DNA of 64,000 nt from Lachnospiraceae bacterium (GTDB lineage: Bacteria; Bacillota; Clostridia; Lachnospirales; Lachnospiraceae), in NCBI GenBank assembly GCA_021205755.1, contig JAJPWX010000080.1:1-64000 (forward strand), given 5' to 3'. The notes under the pieces were generated by a model that was not told where the DNA came from, searched no databases, and worked only from the letters and a program-made list of their open reading frames with translations. The translations under genes and the position numbers were made by a program. Positions 1 through 7,153 of the stretch are shown one piece after another; position 1 is the first letter of the stretch; the number at the start of each line of letters is the position of its first letter.

Positions 1-160
1 CGCGGAGATGCGAAAAGCGTATCCTCTGGCGCGCCCAAAGATATATGTCAGTATATACGAATGACATGGTGCACGATTCGTTCTGTAGGGAGCCGGATGC
101 AGGAAAGCTGCACGTCCGGTTCTATAGGGGGCGTACCTCGTAAGGGGTACGTCTACCAAC
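1..160 (+). mobile_element. 3' end of a group II intron (domains V and VI)
   Basis: Positions 90-122 fold as a bacterial group II intron domain V: GAGCCGGATGC, a GAAA-type loop region, GCACGTCCGGTTC. The next 38 bases, to about 160, form a domain VI-like hairpin (GGGGCGTACC pairing with GGTACGTCTACC) ending near a ..AC 3' splice site. Only the intron tail lies in the window, so any intron-encoded reverse transcriptase would be to the left. The base immediately after resumes coding sequence of a sugar transferase, which makes this a gene-interrupting insertion. The domain V call is firm; the exact 3' splice base is inferred. Confidence 0.75.
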
Positions 161-252
161 CAAGAGCCCTTTTTGTTGCCCCTATCATTTACATAAAATC
201 GCCCGGACCGATTTTCTTTTCACAGGAGCGTGTCGGGAAAAATGGAAAGAAA
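161..252 (+). pseudogene. Exopolysaccharide sugar transferase, internal fragment 1
   Basis: The frame starting after the intron reads ..PIIYIKSPGPIFFSQERVG.., the highly conserved membrane-proximal motif of bacterial polyprenyl-phosphate sugar-1-phosphate transferases (WcaJ/EpsL type). These enzymes start exopolysaccharide repeat units at the membrane. Two or three residues usual between IK and SPGP are missing. Homology stops after GKNGKK at 252, and the motif that should follow (FKLYKFRSM) is found in frame at 2199. The two pieces therefore come from one gene cut by an island. The fragment cannot be functional. Confidence 0.75.
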
Positions 253-381
253 TTACATGCAACGGACAAATCCTTTGTTGAGGTTAAACAACAACTAAGC
301 GTTGCGTAACAGCAATTTTTGGTAAGGTTGCACAAAAAATAGGGGTGAAACACCTACCAAAACGTAGCGCACAGGCAACTA

Positions 382-610
382 TTGGTTTCACTGTCGAGTC
401 TTTTTACATAATCAGATTGATAAACCGGTTGTTTTGGAGAGACAGTAGGATTGGTTTTACGGTTGCGTGGTAGGCTTTCGTTTCGCAGATAACTGGCGAA
501 AACCCATGAAGAAACAGGTAAACCTATGATTGGATTGGTTTCTCTGTCGCGTGGCAGGCGTTAGAAATGCGGGGAAAAACCGGCGTGTATCCATGAAACG
601 GATAAACCAA
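382..610 (+). repeat. Three tandem TTGGTTT...AAACC units in a 380-base gene-free stretch
   Basis: Between 310 and 691 no gene is evident. Three successive units each open with TTGGTTT and close with AAACC: 382-426, 451-524 and 535-610. Units 2 and 3 also share GCGTGG.AGGC near their starts and CCATGAA before their ends. The ends of each unit are complementary, so each could fold as one closed stem-loop. A further hairpin (TTTTGGTA.. with ..TACCAAAA) lies at about 317-358. Such arrays could be structured RNAs or protein-binding iterons; nothing in the sequence decides which. Confidence 0.5.
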
Positions 611-691
611 TAGATCGTTTCGAGGATAATTTGAGCTGTCGGTTACGGATAATTTCGTATCGTACAGGAATATTTAGGAGATTCAGAGAAG

Positions 692-880
692 ATGGGGGAC
701 ACAGGAACGATGACCACAGCAGGATTTCATATAGAAGCGACGGAAGTTCTTAATGGCAGCACTATCATAGGATACAGGGTTACTGTTCCGGAATGCCCTG
801 GTACTGAAGCTTTTTGCGAAAAGCCGGAAGAAATCATCACGACCGGCTGTGCGCTTCAGAAGAGGAACTTGAATGAATAA
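692..880 (+). CDS. Small protein of unknown function
   Basis: This is a 62-residue frame with no family I recognise. An AGGAGA sequence lies 12 bases upstream of the first ATG at 692. An internal ATG at residue 7 with its own AGGA is an alternative start. The end overlaps the start of the DUF5049 gene by eight bases, which suggests translational coupling and supports a real gene. The segment VTVPECPGTEAFCEKPEE is cysteine- and proline-rich. It sits in the mobile island, so a role in element maintenance is possible but unproven. Confidence 0.4.
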   Translation: MGDTGTMTTAGFHIEATEVLNGSTIIGYRVTVPECPGTEAFCEKPEEIITTGCALQKRNLNE

Positions 881-1100
881 TGAACTGATAAGAGAGCAGG
901 TACTCGATATCCGGGATTCAGCCAGAACAAATATGTTTGACTTGAACACAGTTCAGGTGATTGCATTTGAGAAGAAATTTTATGAGCTGGTCTGCTTCAT
1001 CGAGGAAAACAAAAGAGAATATGTACATTTAATCCTTACAGGAGAATTTTTCAGTGATTCAGATACGGAGATGAAGAAACAGAACCTTAGTTTTGGCTAA
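873..1100 (+). CDS. DUF5049 family protein
   Basis: The 75-residue product matches the pattern of DUF5049 proteins, which are common in phages and integrative elements of Clostridia: MNNELIREQVLDIRDSARTN, then a FYELVCFIEEN helix and a YVHLILTGE tail. No biochemical role is known for the family. It overlaps the preceding small gene by eight bases and is followed by a strong 70-nt hairpin. Its presence supports the mobile origin of the island. Confidence 0.6.
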   Translation: MNNELIREQVLDIRDSARTNMFDLNTVQVIAFEKKFYELVCFIEENKREYVHLILTGEFFSDSDTEMKKQNLSFG

Positions 1101-1113
1101 GAGAGAAACCTGT

Positions 1114-1183
1114 GGGTATTTATTAAAAGGCTCTGCCGGTCCACCAAAATTGGTTTCGCGGGAGAACCTTGTAATAAGTACCC
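1114..1183 (+). repeat. 70-nt hairpin downstream of the DUF5049 gene
   Basis: A 17-base arm at 1114-1130 (GGGTATTTATTAAAAGG) pairs with 1167-1183 (CCTTGTAATAAGTACCC) with two mismatches, enclosing about 36 bases that contain ACCAAAATTGGTTT. No run of T follows, so it is not a typical intrinsic terminator. It may protect the 3' end of the upstream mRNA or be part of a structured RNA. Confidence 0.5.
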
Positions 1184-1210
1184 AATGATGCAGGAGCATC
1201 AGGAGGGCGC

Positions 1211-1504
1211 TTAAGCCACGAGTTCGGCAGTGAGAACGGGGTACTTCGGGCAACCTTCGCGAGAAGCCTCGATACAGAAATACTTGTGACCGTTGTATTC
1301 AATCAGACAGTTTTCAAAGCTGAAATGATGACGGTCATGATATCGAGAGCTTTCTTTCCGGAGATAGAATCTGTAGGTGTCATTTGGAAATTCGACAACC
1401 TGTGCTTCAAAAGGTCTGGTGTCCAGTTTGCTCTTTTTCATACCTGCCATTGTGACGGTGATGGGATGGTACTCAATAGTGGGAAAAGCTTCTTCATACG
1501 TCAT
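1211..1504 (-). CDS. Unknown protein divergent from an XRE regulator
   Basis: This is a 97-residue protein. I chose the ATG at 1504 because AATGGAGG lies just upstream; an in-frame start 11 codons earlier has no ribosome binding site. The product is soluble, rich in aromatic and histidine residues (RYHDRHHFSFENCLIEYNGH), with no recognised domain. It is transcribed away from the XRE regulator across a short intergenic region containing an inverted repeat. Its expression is therefore probably controlled by that regulator, as is common for accessory genes in integrative elements. Confidence 0.5.
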   Translation of the reverse strand: MTYEEAFPTIEYHPITVTMAGMKKSKLDTRPFEAQVVEFPNDTYRFYLRKESSRYHDRHHFSFENCLIEYNGHKYFCIEASREGCPKYPVLTAELVA

Positions 1505-1550
1505 AGTAAAACCTCCATTAAAATTGCTGTTGAACATCTAAGTTGATGTA

Positions 1551-1607
1551 TGACACTAACTGCGACAAGTATAGCTCATATAAAGGAACAAGTCAATAGA
1601 AGTTAGT
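1551..1607. promoter_or_regulatory. Putative operator between divergent island genes
   Basis: ACTAACT at 1555-1561 and AGTTAGT at 1601-1607 form a perfect 7-bp inverted repeat around the intergenic region separating the unknown minus-strand gene from the XRE regulator gene. The ten bases TGACACTAAC at 1551-1560 recur at 2170-2179 near the right end of the island. The position is typical for autoregulatory binding sites of XRE repressors. Confidence 0.45.
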
Positions 1608-1669
1608 GAGAAAATACTGCTAAATTGGTGTTTCACAACTATTTTTTCCGAAAGAAAGGGAGTGAATGT

Positions 1670-2143
1670 TTGCCTACTTTAGGACAGCGCCTGAAAATGC
1701 TGCGCAATACTCATAATATGAAGCAGTCTGATCTTGCTGAGGTAATGCATGTTTCAAAATTCACAGTTTCGGCGTGGGAAAGGGATCTGCAGAAGCCGGA
1801 CTATAACAGGCTAGAATCTCTGAGCAGAATCTTCAATGTGAATCTCTCGTATTTATTGGGTGAAAACGATGACAATAGTCCGCCGGTTCCAGACATAGAT
1901 GAACAGGCAGTGTGGGCAGACAATGATATTGAAGCATTGCAAAATGCCGCGAAGATGCTCACGCAACTTAGTTTCAGTTCGAGAATGATTATCAGGGCAA
2001 GTATCTCACAGGCGTACCAGATTGAGAAAGAAGCTGGAACCCTGAGAAAAGGGTATGACGTAACGATGACCAGGTACGGCACTGATGATGGAACTCCTGC
2101 AGACGAGGAGCAATTGGAGCCGGACTGTGGAGAGGCGAAATGA
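1670..2143 (+). CDS. XRE-family transcriptional regulator
   Basis: The protein is about 157 residues. The N-terminal 65 residues form a Cro/CI helix-turn-helix: LGQRLKMLRNTHNMKQSDLA, then VSKFTVSAWERDLQKPD and the LSRIFNVNLSYLLG tail. The remainder is an acidic, unassigned C-terminal region that may carry oligomerisation or ligand-sensing functions. I chose a TTG start at 1670 because AAAGGGAG lies seven bases upstream; the longer frame from 1625 has no such site. It faces the gene at 1211-1504 across an inverted repeat and probably represses its own island. Confidence 0.75.
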   Translation: MPTLGQRLKMLRNTHNMKQSDLAEVMHVSKFTVSAWERDLQKPDYNRLESLSRIFNVNLSYLLGENDDNSPPVPDIDEQAVWADNDIEALQNAAKMLTQLSFSSRMIIRASISQAYQIEKEAGTLRKGYDVTMTRYGTDDGTPADEEQLEPDCGEAK

Positions 2144-2198
2144 GTAAACCTGTGGTGTGCCAGTAAGTGTGACACTAACCATGACGAAAAGTGTGACA

Positions 2199-2291
2199 TT
2201 CAAGCTGTATAAATTCCGCTCCATGTACCTGAACGCAGACGAACGAAAAGCCGAACTGATGAAAGAAAACAAGATGGCGGACGGCAAGATG
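2199..2291 (+). pseudogene. Exopolysaccharide sugar transferase, internal fragment 2
   Basis: The frame reads FKLYKFRSMYLNADERKAEL followed by MKENKMADGKM, the catalytic-core motif that follows GKNGKK in polyprenyl-phosphate sugar transferases. It continues the protein interrupted at 252. Homology stops again after GKM at 2291, where the palindrome TGACAC-TCT-GTGTCA (2294-2308) begins, so a second event removed the rest of the gene. On its left the fragment is bordered by GTGTGACA. The remnant has no start or stop of its own. Confidence 0.75.
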
Positions 2292-2293
2292 TC

Positions 2294-2308
2294 TGACACT
2301 CTGTGTCA
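2294..2308. repeat. Short palindrome at the second sugar-transferase breakpoint
   Basis: TGACAC TCT GTGTCA is a perfect 6-bp inverted repeat starting three bases after the last recognisable sugar transferase codon. Related GTGTGACA words occur at 2167-2174 and 2191-2198 on the other side of the fragment. These could be remnants of transposon ends or recombination sites. Confidence 0.4.
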
Positions 2309-2386
2309 TTCTATCGAACACTAAGCGGTATTTACCAGCCCCGATAACGAACGGGGGAAGCGCTGGCGGCTACCATTCAAAAGGAA

Positions 2387-2683
2387 TTGGATCATTGCCG
2401 TGTTATGTCAGGAAAAAAGCGGCAGATGAATAACAAGATGTTTGAAGAAGACAATTATCAGTCAGACCCTGATGAGGAATACCAAAAATCTACAAAAGAA
2501 AAGATAGACCGGCTTCGCCTGGCAAAAGGACAAAAGTTTTCCCTGCACTACGATTTTGGTGATGACTGGATGTTTGTGATTGTCGTACAGGGAATTGATG
2601 AAACGACGGAAAATATTGTTCCGTATGTGTCTAAGGAAAAGGGATTTCTTGAACAATATCCTGACTGGGATGATTTTGAGTGA
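2387..2683 (+). CDS. pRiA4b ORF-3-like protein, probably N-terminally truncated
   Basis: Up to 98 residues. The core KFSLHYDFGDDWMFVIVV and the C-terminal LEQYPDWDDFE match the plasmid pRiA4b ORF-3 family, whose members are often found beside transposases and whose function is unknown. Typical members have more sequence before the YDFGDDW motif. No convincing ribosome binding site precedes the possible starts (TTG 2387, ATG 2405, ATG 2426). I read it as a broken or truncated copy that lies in the mobile scrap region, though a short active form cannot be excluded. Confidence 0.5.
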   Translation: MDHCRVMSGKKRQMNNKMFEEDNYQSDPDEEYQKSTKEKIDRLRLAKGQKFSLHYDFGDDWMFVIVVQGIDETTENIVPYVSKEKGFLEQYPDWDDFE

Positions 2684-2759
2684 GAAAAAAACGGGAAGTT
2701 AAGGTAATAAGATGCAGACATCGTCCTGTTGAATTTTTAATTAAAAGTTAGACTTAACT

Positions 2760-2799
2760 AATCAGCCTATCCTTTCTGTGAAGAAATGATGGGCTGATT
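2760..2799 (-). terminator. Hairpin spanning the histidine kinase stop codon
   Basis: AATCAGCC at 2760-2767 pairs with GGCTGATT at 2792-2799, with further pairing inside (ATC/GAT and TTTCT/AGAAA). The stop codon of the minus-strand kinase gene lies within the stem. The following bases on the minus strand are not a T run, so efficient termination is uncertain; mRNA 3'-end protection is equally possible. Confidence 0.4.
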
Positions 2800-4104
2800 C
2801 AGTATCACGGACGCGTAAAACATCCCCTGGTCATAGCGGAAATCGGCGCTGCCGTTATTCCTTTGCGCGATGGTGCGCACGGAAGCAGTTCCCAGCCCGT
2901 AGCCGTCGTGGCGGGAGGAGAGAAAGCGGTCTCCTTTTATGGCAGGAGCCTGGGCGCAGGTGTTGTCGACTGTGAGGAGAATTCGGCGTCCATCGGCTTT
3001 CGCCAGAATGCGGATGAACGGGGCGATGTCTTTTACTTCCCGGCAGGCGAGAAGGGCATTCTCCAGGAGATTACCGAGGATGGAGCAGAATTCCGGTTCT
3101 CCGATCGGCAGCTCGGCGGGCAGGTTGAGGCTTGCGGTGAAGTCTATGCCGGATTTTTCGGATTCTTCATAATAGTAGTGGATAAGCGTGTTGACTGCGT
3201 AGTTTTTGCACCAGGTACGGCTGGTATCTGGCGGGAGGCTTTGCTCATAATGGGCGACATATTCCTGCAGGGCATCTTCGCTGCCGGTGGTGAGATAGCT
3301 GTTGATGATGCGCAGATGCTGCGCGAGGTCGTGGCGGGCTTGCCGCGTCTCTTCCATGTGGCGGGTGAGCTGGCTGTATTGGGTTCGCTGAAGAGCCAGA
3401 AGGTTCTCCTGCTGGGTGGCCTGTTCCGCCATTGCCGCTTCATGCCGAATCACATCCAGTGACTGGAGCAGTACCTGATACACTCCGAACATGCCCAAAA
3501 TCAGGAGGACACGGGAGAAAAAGAAACGGAACTGGTATACATTTTCCGGTGAAATATCGGAGGTATACATCATGACGATGACTGTGGTGAAAGCAGGGAG
3601 CATCCAGATCACGTGCCACAGGGAGGGCGCGTCGGTATGGAAGATCAGGTCTTTCGTTCGCGCCAAAAAGGTGACCATAAATGGCATGGTCACCGCCAGA
3701 AGCAGAAGGTTGATCAGAATGCTGCGTGGAGAGTCGAATACGAGGGCGGGGCTGTAGAAAAGCCTGGCTTCGATAAAGTAAGCGCTCCCGCGCACGACTA
3801 CCGTATAATCAAAAAGAAAGACATACAAAAACAGAGTTTTCCAGTGGCCTGCGTCGATGCTGGCCATATAGGTCACGAAACAGAAGATGGCAAAGAAAGC
3901 TTCGGCAAGGCGCTGAGGAAGCGCATTTCCGGACATCCAGGCGTAAAGCGAGGATTGAAGCAGCTGGCTTATGCCGATGATGAGTGCAATTCCCCAGATG
4001 GGAAAGCGCAGCTGTTTCCGAAAAGGATAGTAGCCCAGAATTCGATAGGGCAGGGTAGTGATTGTCTCGAAAAGGAATACTGTTACAAAAGAAGAGAGAC
4101 TCAT
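2767..4104 (-). CDS. Sensor histidine kinase, GHKL/AgrC type
   Basis: The 445-residue membrane kinase has about six hydrophobic segments in the first 210 residues, then a helical linker with the phospho-acceptor motif RHDLAQHL (His about 258) and a GHKL ATPase domain with N box ILGNLLENALLAC (about 345-357) and G box GYGLGTASV (about 405). This layout is that of HPK10 kinases such as AgrC that sense peptides or other extracellular cues and phosphorylate LytTR regulators. Its ATG overlaps the stop of the upstream regulator gene, so the two are translationally coupled. The ligand is unknown; no nearby pre-peptide gene was seen. Confidence 0.85.
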   Translation of the reverse strand: MSLSSFVTVFLFETITTLPYRILGYYPFRKQLRFPIWGIALIIGISQLLQSSLYAWMSGNALPQRLAEAFFAIFCFVTYMASIDAGHWKTLFLYVFLFDYTVVVRGSAYFIEARLFYSPALVFDSPRSILINLLLLAVTMPFMVTFLARTKDLIFHTDAPSLWHVIWMLPAFTTVIVMMYTSDISPENVYQFRFFFSRVLLILGMFGVYQVLLQSLDVIRHEAAMAEQATQQENLLALQRTQYSQLTRHMEETRQARHDLAQHLRIINSYLTTGSEDALQEYVAHYEQSLPPDTSRTWCKNYAVNTLIHYYYEESEKSGIDFTASLNLPAELPIGEPEFCSILGNLLENALLACREVKDIAPFIRILAKADGRRILLTVDNTCAQAPAIKGDRFLSSRHDGYGLGTASVRTIAQRNNGSADFRYDQGMFYASVILNQPIISSQKG

Positions 4105-4850
4105 GCGTTTATCCCTTCCTTTCGCAGAACCATAAACTGATAATTGGTATAGGCCATGCGCGTTTCTTTCAGCTTTCTTCTGCTGCAGAAAAGCAGATCT
4201 CCATTTTTCAGCCGGATCTCTCCATTGTCCAGAATGAGGTCGACCCAGGAAAAGTTTACAGTGGTGCCTCTGCCGTATTCACAGAAGCGTCCGGTCTTGG
4301 GAAGCTGACGCAGGAGCTCGGCGTAGCTCTGTCCGGAACGCACCTCTCCGGCGGCGGTATGGACAAGGGAACCGTTGCGGATGGATTCCAGAAAGAGAAG
4401 ATCATCCAGCAAAATCACCTGCTCGCAGGTCTGCCATCCTTCGACGGAGCATCGAACCGTCAGGGAAGCCGGAGACGAGAGCGTCTCCCGTAAACGCTTC
4501 ATACACCAGTCCAGAGGAGCCTGTGCTACAGGTTTTACGAGAAAATCCATTGCGTGGACACCGTAGCTGTCCAGGGCGAATTCTTTTTCCGTAGTCGTGA
4601 AGATGATCGGTATGTATTCATCAATTTCACGGATCTTCTGTGCGGTATCCAGGCCATTCATCCCATCTCCTAACATGATATCAAGAAAAACGGCATTGCA
4701 GAACCCCCGCCGATAGTCTGCCAGAAAGGCTTCCCCACTGGTGTAGAGAGAAAACTCTGCTGTGTCTTTCCCAGCGGCGCTATTTGCCTGAATTCGTTCG
4801 ATCAGATTGTCCCGGTCGCTTTTTAAATCCTCAACGATAGCCAGATGCAT
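4101..4850 (-). CDS. LytTR-family response regulator
   Basis: The 249-residue protein has an N-terminal receiver domain with phospho-acceptor Asp in VFLDIMLGDGMNG and the conserved Lys in FLVKPV (about residue 103). A C-terminal LytTR DNA-binding domain (about 150-245) contains FLESIRNGSLVHTAAGE. I chose the ATG at 4850, which follows a GGGGGGA ribosome binding site; the upstream in-frame ATG at 4886 has none. It is the first gene of a two-gene operon with the GHKL kinase and would bind direct repeats in target promoters. The targets are not evident in the window. Confidence 0.85.
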   Translation of the reverse strand: MHLAIVEDLKSDRDNLIERIQANSAAGKDTAEFSLYTSGEAFLADYRRGFCNAVFLDIMLGDGMNGLDTAQKIREIDEYIPIIFTTTEKEFALDSYGVHAMDFLVKPVAQAPLDWCMKRLRETLSSPASLTVRCSVEGWQTCEQVILLDDLLFLESIRNGSLVHTAAGEVRSGQSYAELLRQLPKTGRFCEYGRGTTVNFSWVDLILDNGEIRLKNGDLLFCSRRKLKETRMAYTNYQFMVLRKEGINA

Positions 4851-5127
4851 GAAATCCCCCCTTTGATGCTTTCCACAGTGTAGCACAGACCAGGCTTTTT
4901 TTACAAGAGCAAATTATCGGAAATCGGGCTTTTTGCGGATGCTTTTTTCGGATGAAAAACAGGGCGGAGGGACTGGTTGAACCGTCTGGCGATTTGTGCT
5001 ATTCTCTTTCGGAAACCGGAAATCGGAAACCAGAAACCATAAACCGGGGAATGTTGGATCAATCGTGATTGACCTGAGGTTGCCGGATAATTCCCGCAGG
5101 GGATTTCGGATGGAGTTGGAGGAACGC

Positions 5128-6042
5128 ATGGAATATAACGGCGTGTGGGATGAGGAGTGGAAAAAAGGGCTTAAACAGGTCTTTTTTGACCTGGGAAAGG
5201 AATGGGAGAAGGAGGCCAAGACGCTTCGGGAAAGATTGCGCGCGGAAGGAATTTCCTGTGCTGTTTTGGAGCGCAGCGGGGCGGATCTGCAATGGAGCTT
5301 GAAGACGGCGCCATTTTGTAAACGAGAGGCGGTCGTACTCACGGATTCTCCTGCGGCCGGGAAGCGGCTGTCGCAGGAGGGAATGGTATATTTTGGCTGC
5401 CAACGGAAAGGGAATGTCTGGTTTGAGGGTGCAGCACTTGTACTGGAAGGCTTTGAAGAGGTGGATGCCAGATATCTGGAAGAATGGCTGTGCCGCGCGC
5501 AGGGACGTCCGGCGCGGATTGCCAGGACAGAGCGGCTTCAGATTCGGGAAATGGAGGAACGGGATTTGCCGGAACTGGTTCGCATCGGGAAACAGGAGAA
5601 TGGCCTGGCTTTGCTGAATGAGGATGCATTTACGCCGGAGCGGCTCCGCTCTTATATCGCAACCGCCTATCGCCTGCAGGGATATGGCCTCTGGAGTGTC
5701 CTGTATGCGGGAAAAGTGATTGGCTGCTGCGGGTTTGCACCTTATGAAGAATACAATACGCGGGAACAGATCTGGGTATATCGAATGTGCCGCGATGCAG
5801 ATGGCGGCGGAAGGACGGTTCAAGAAAGAAAAACAGATGGTCAGATCCTGGAATTGCAGTATATGCTTGACGCGGCGTACCGCCGGCAGGGATTTGGCAC
5901 GGAAATGTGTCAGGCTGCCTTGCAATATGCGGACGAACGGCTGGGGGCGGATACCATTTGCCTGCGGATTCGGCCGGATAACGCTGCGTCGCAGGCGCTG
6001 GCGCAAAAATTAGGCTTTCAATATTCTGCCTTGCATTTTTAG
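5128..6042 (+). CDS. GNAT-family N-acetyltransferase
   Basis: The 304-residue protein has its acetyltransferase fold in the C-terminal half, starting at LQIREMEERDLPELVRIGK. The acetyl-CoA binding motif A is AAYRRQGFGTEMCQAAL, and IRPDNAASQALAQKLGFQ completes the fold. The N-terminal 145 residues look like a separate domain without a clear match. The ATG at 5128 is preceded by GGAGG five bases upstream; ORF extensions to 4996 lack a site. Substrate unknown. The promoter of the next operon starts within its last codons. Confidence 0.75.
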   Translation: MEYNGVWDEEWKKGLKQVFFDLGKEWEKEAKTLRERLRAEGISCAVLERSGADLQWSLKTAPFCKREAVVLTDSPAAGKRLSQEGMVYFGCQRKGNVWFEGAALVLEGFEEVDARYLEEWLCRAQGRPARIARTERLQIREMEERDLPELVRIGKQENGLALLNEDAFTPERLRSYIATAYRLQGYGLWSVLYAGKVIGCCGFAPYEEYNTREQIWVYRMCRDADGGGRTVQERKTDGQILELQYMLDAAYRRQGFGTEMCQAALQYADERLGADTICLRIRPDNAASQALAQKLGFQYSALHF

Positions 6043-6059
6043 ATATGAGTTGGTATAAT
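6031..6059 (+). promoter_or_regulatory. Sigma-A promoter of the ecf-truA operon
   Basis: TTGCAT at 6031-6036 and a perfect TATAAT at 6054-6059 are separated by 17 bases. The leader to the ecfA1 start is about 145 bases and contains GTGCAG paired with CTGCAC, but no riboswitch fold that I recognise. Confidence 0.7.
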
Positions 6060-6212
6060 CGGGCGGAGTGCAGTTAGGGATAGCTGTCTCTTCCAGGGAT
6101 GGAGGCTGCACAGAACACAGACTGTTTATCTAGATAGATTTATGTGGATCGCTGCGATGGCTTGAACAGGAAGAGGTTTGGGCGGCGGTTCGCTTGAACA
6201 TGAGGAAATATT

Positions 6213-7079
6213 ATGGGAATTATTAAAGCGGCAAAGCTTGCTTTTGATTATCTGAAACTGGATGAAAATGGAAATGTGGAATCGAAGCAGAGAGCGGTGG
6301 ACGGCGTGGATCTGGAGGTGGAGGCCGGTGATTTTATTGCGATTTTAGGTCATAACGGCTCCGGAAAGTCTACGCTGGCGAAGCACATTAACGCGATCCT
6401 TCTTCCGAGTGAGGGGACGCTCTGGGTGGACGGCAAGGACACACAGGACGAGTCGAAACTCTGGGAGATCCGGCAGACGGCCGGTATGGTGTTTCAGAAT
6501 CCGGACAATCAGATCATCGGGACGATTGTGGATGAGGACGTTGGCTTCGGACCGGAGAATATGGGCGTCCCGCAGGAGGAGATCTGGCAGCGGGTGGAGA
6601 GCAGCCTGAAGTCGGTCGGCATGTGGGAATACCGCTCCCACTCGCCGAATAAGCTCTCCGGCGGGCAGAAGCAGCGCGTGACGATTGCGGGCGTGGTGGC
6701 GATGAAGCCAAAGTGCATTGTCCTGGACGAGCCGACGGCGATGCTGGATCCGAACGGGCGGAAGGATGTCATCCGGACCGTTCATGAGTTGAATCAGAAA
6801 GAGCATGTGACGGTGATTCTGATCACACATTATATGGAAGAGGTTATTGATGCGGATCGGGTGATCGTTATGGATGCCGGGAAAATCGTCATGCAGGGCA
6901 CTCCGCATGAAGTGTTTGGCCGTGTGGAGGAGCTGAAGTCGTATCGGCTGGATGTGCCGCAGGCGACGCTGGTTACACATGAGCTGCGCGAGATGGGCTT
7001 TGACCTGCGGCCGGATATTTTGTCGAATGAAGAATTGGTGGAGGAGCTGCAGGCCTATCGGGACAGGCAGGCTTCCTGA
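6213..7079 (+). CDS. ecfA1: Energy-coupling factor transporter ATPase 1
   Basis: The 288-residue ABC ATPase shows Walker A GHNGSGKST, Q loop FQNPDNQ, signature LSGGQKQR, Walker B CIVLDEPTA and the switch histidine in ITHYME. The FQNPDNQ Q loop and the C-terminal extension LVTHELREMGFDLRPDIL are hallmarks of ECF ATPases of the CbiO/EcfA type. With EcfA2 and EcfT it powers a vitamin or micronutrient importer that pairs with separately encoded S components. No S component lies in the window, as expected for group II ECF modules. The start has TGAGGAAA upstream. Confidence 0.95.
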   Translation: MGIIKAAKLAFDYLKLDENGNVESKQRAVDGVDLEVEAGDFIAILGHNGSGKSTLAKHINAILLPSEGTLWVDGKDTQDESKLWEIRQTAGMVFQNPDNQIIGTIVDEDVGFGPENMGVPQEEIWQRVESSLKSVGMWEYRSHSPNKLSGGQKQRVTIAGVVAMKPKCIVLDEPTAMLDPNGRKDVIRTVHELNQKEHVTVILITHYMEEVIDADRVIVMDAGKIVMQGTPHEVFGRVEELKSYRLDVPQATLVTHELREMGFDLRPDILSNEELVEELQAYRDRQAS

Positions 7080-7153
7080 TTTTACGGAACATGTTTTGAT
7101 GAGAATGGAATGCTTGTACTTTTATGTGAGAAGCATTGGAAAGGAGACGGCAC

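Larger units (their letters stand above)
253..2198. mobile_element. 1.95-kb island inserted in the sugar transferase gene
   Basis: The two halves of the sugar transferase conserved core (ending at 252 and resuming at 2199) bracket this segment precisely between GKNGKK and FKLYKFRSM. Inside are structured repeats, two small genes typical of mobile elements (one DUF5049), a divergent unknown gene and an XRE regulator with its own operator. No transposase or integrase is visible, so the island is either a relic or a non-autonomous unit. The right edge carries GTGTGACA-type motifs; no matching left-end motif was seen. The boundaries are inferred from the interrupted protein, not from a target duplication. 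Confidence 0.6.

Noticed and set aside
382..610. CRISPR array
   Set aside because: The three units have diverged sequences, unequal length and no constant repeat with unique spacers; no cas genes are near.
6060..6212. Riboswitch in the ecfA1 leader
   Set aside because: Only one weak stem (GTGCAG/CTGCAC) is visible, with none of the conserved cores of known vitamin riboswitches.
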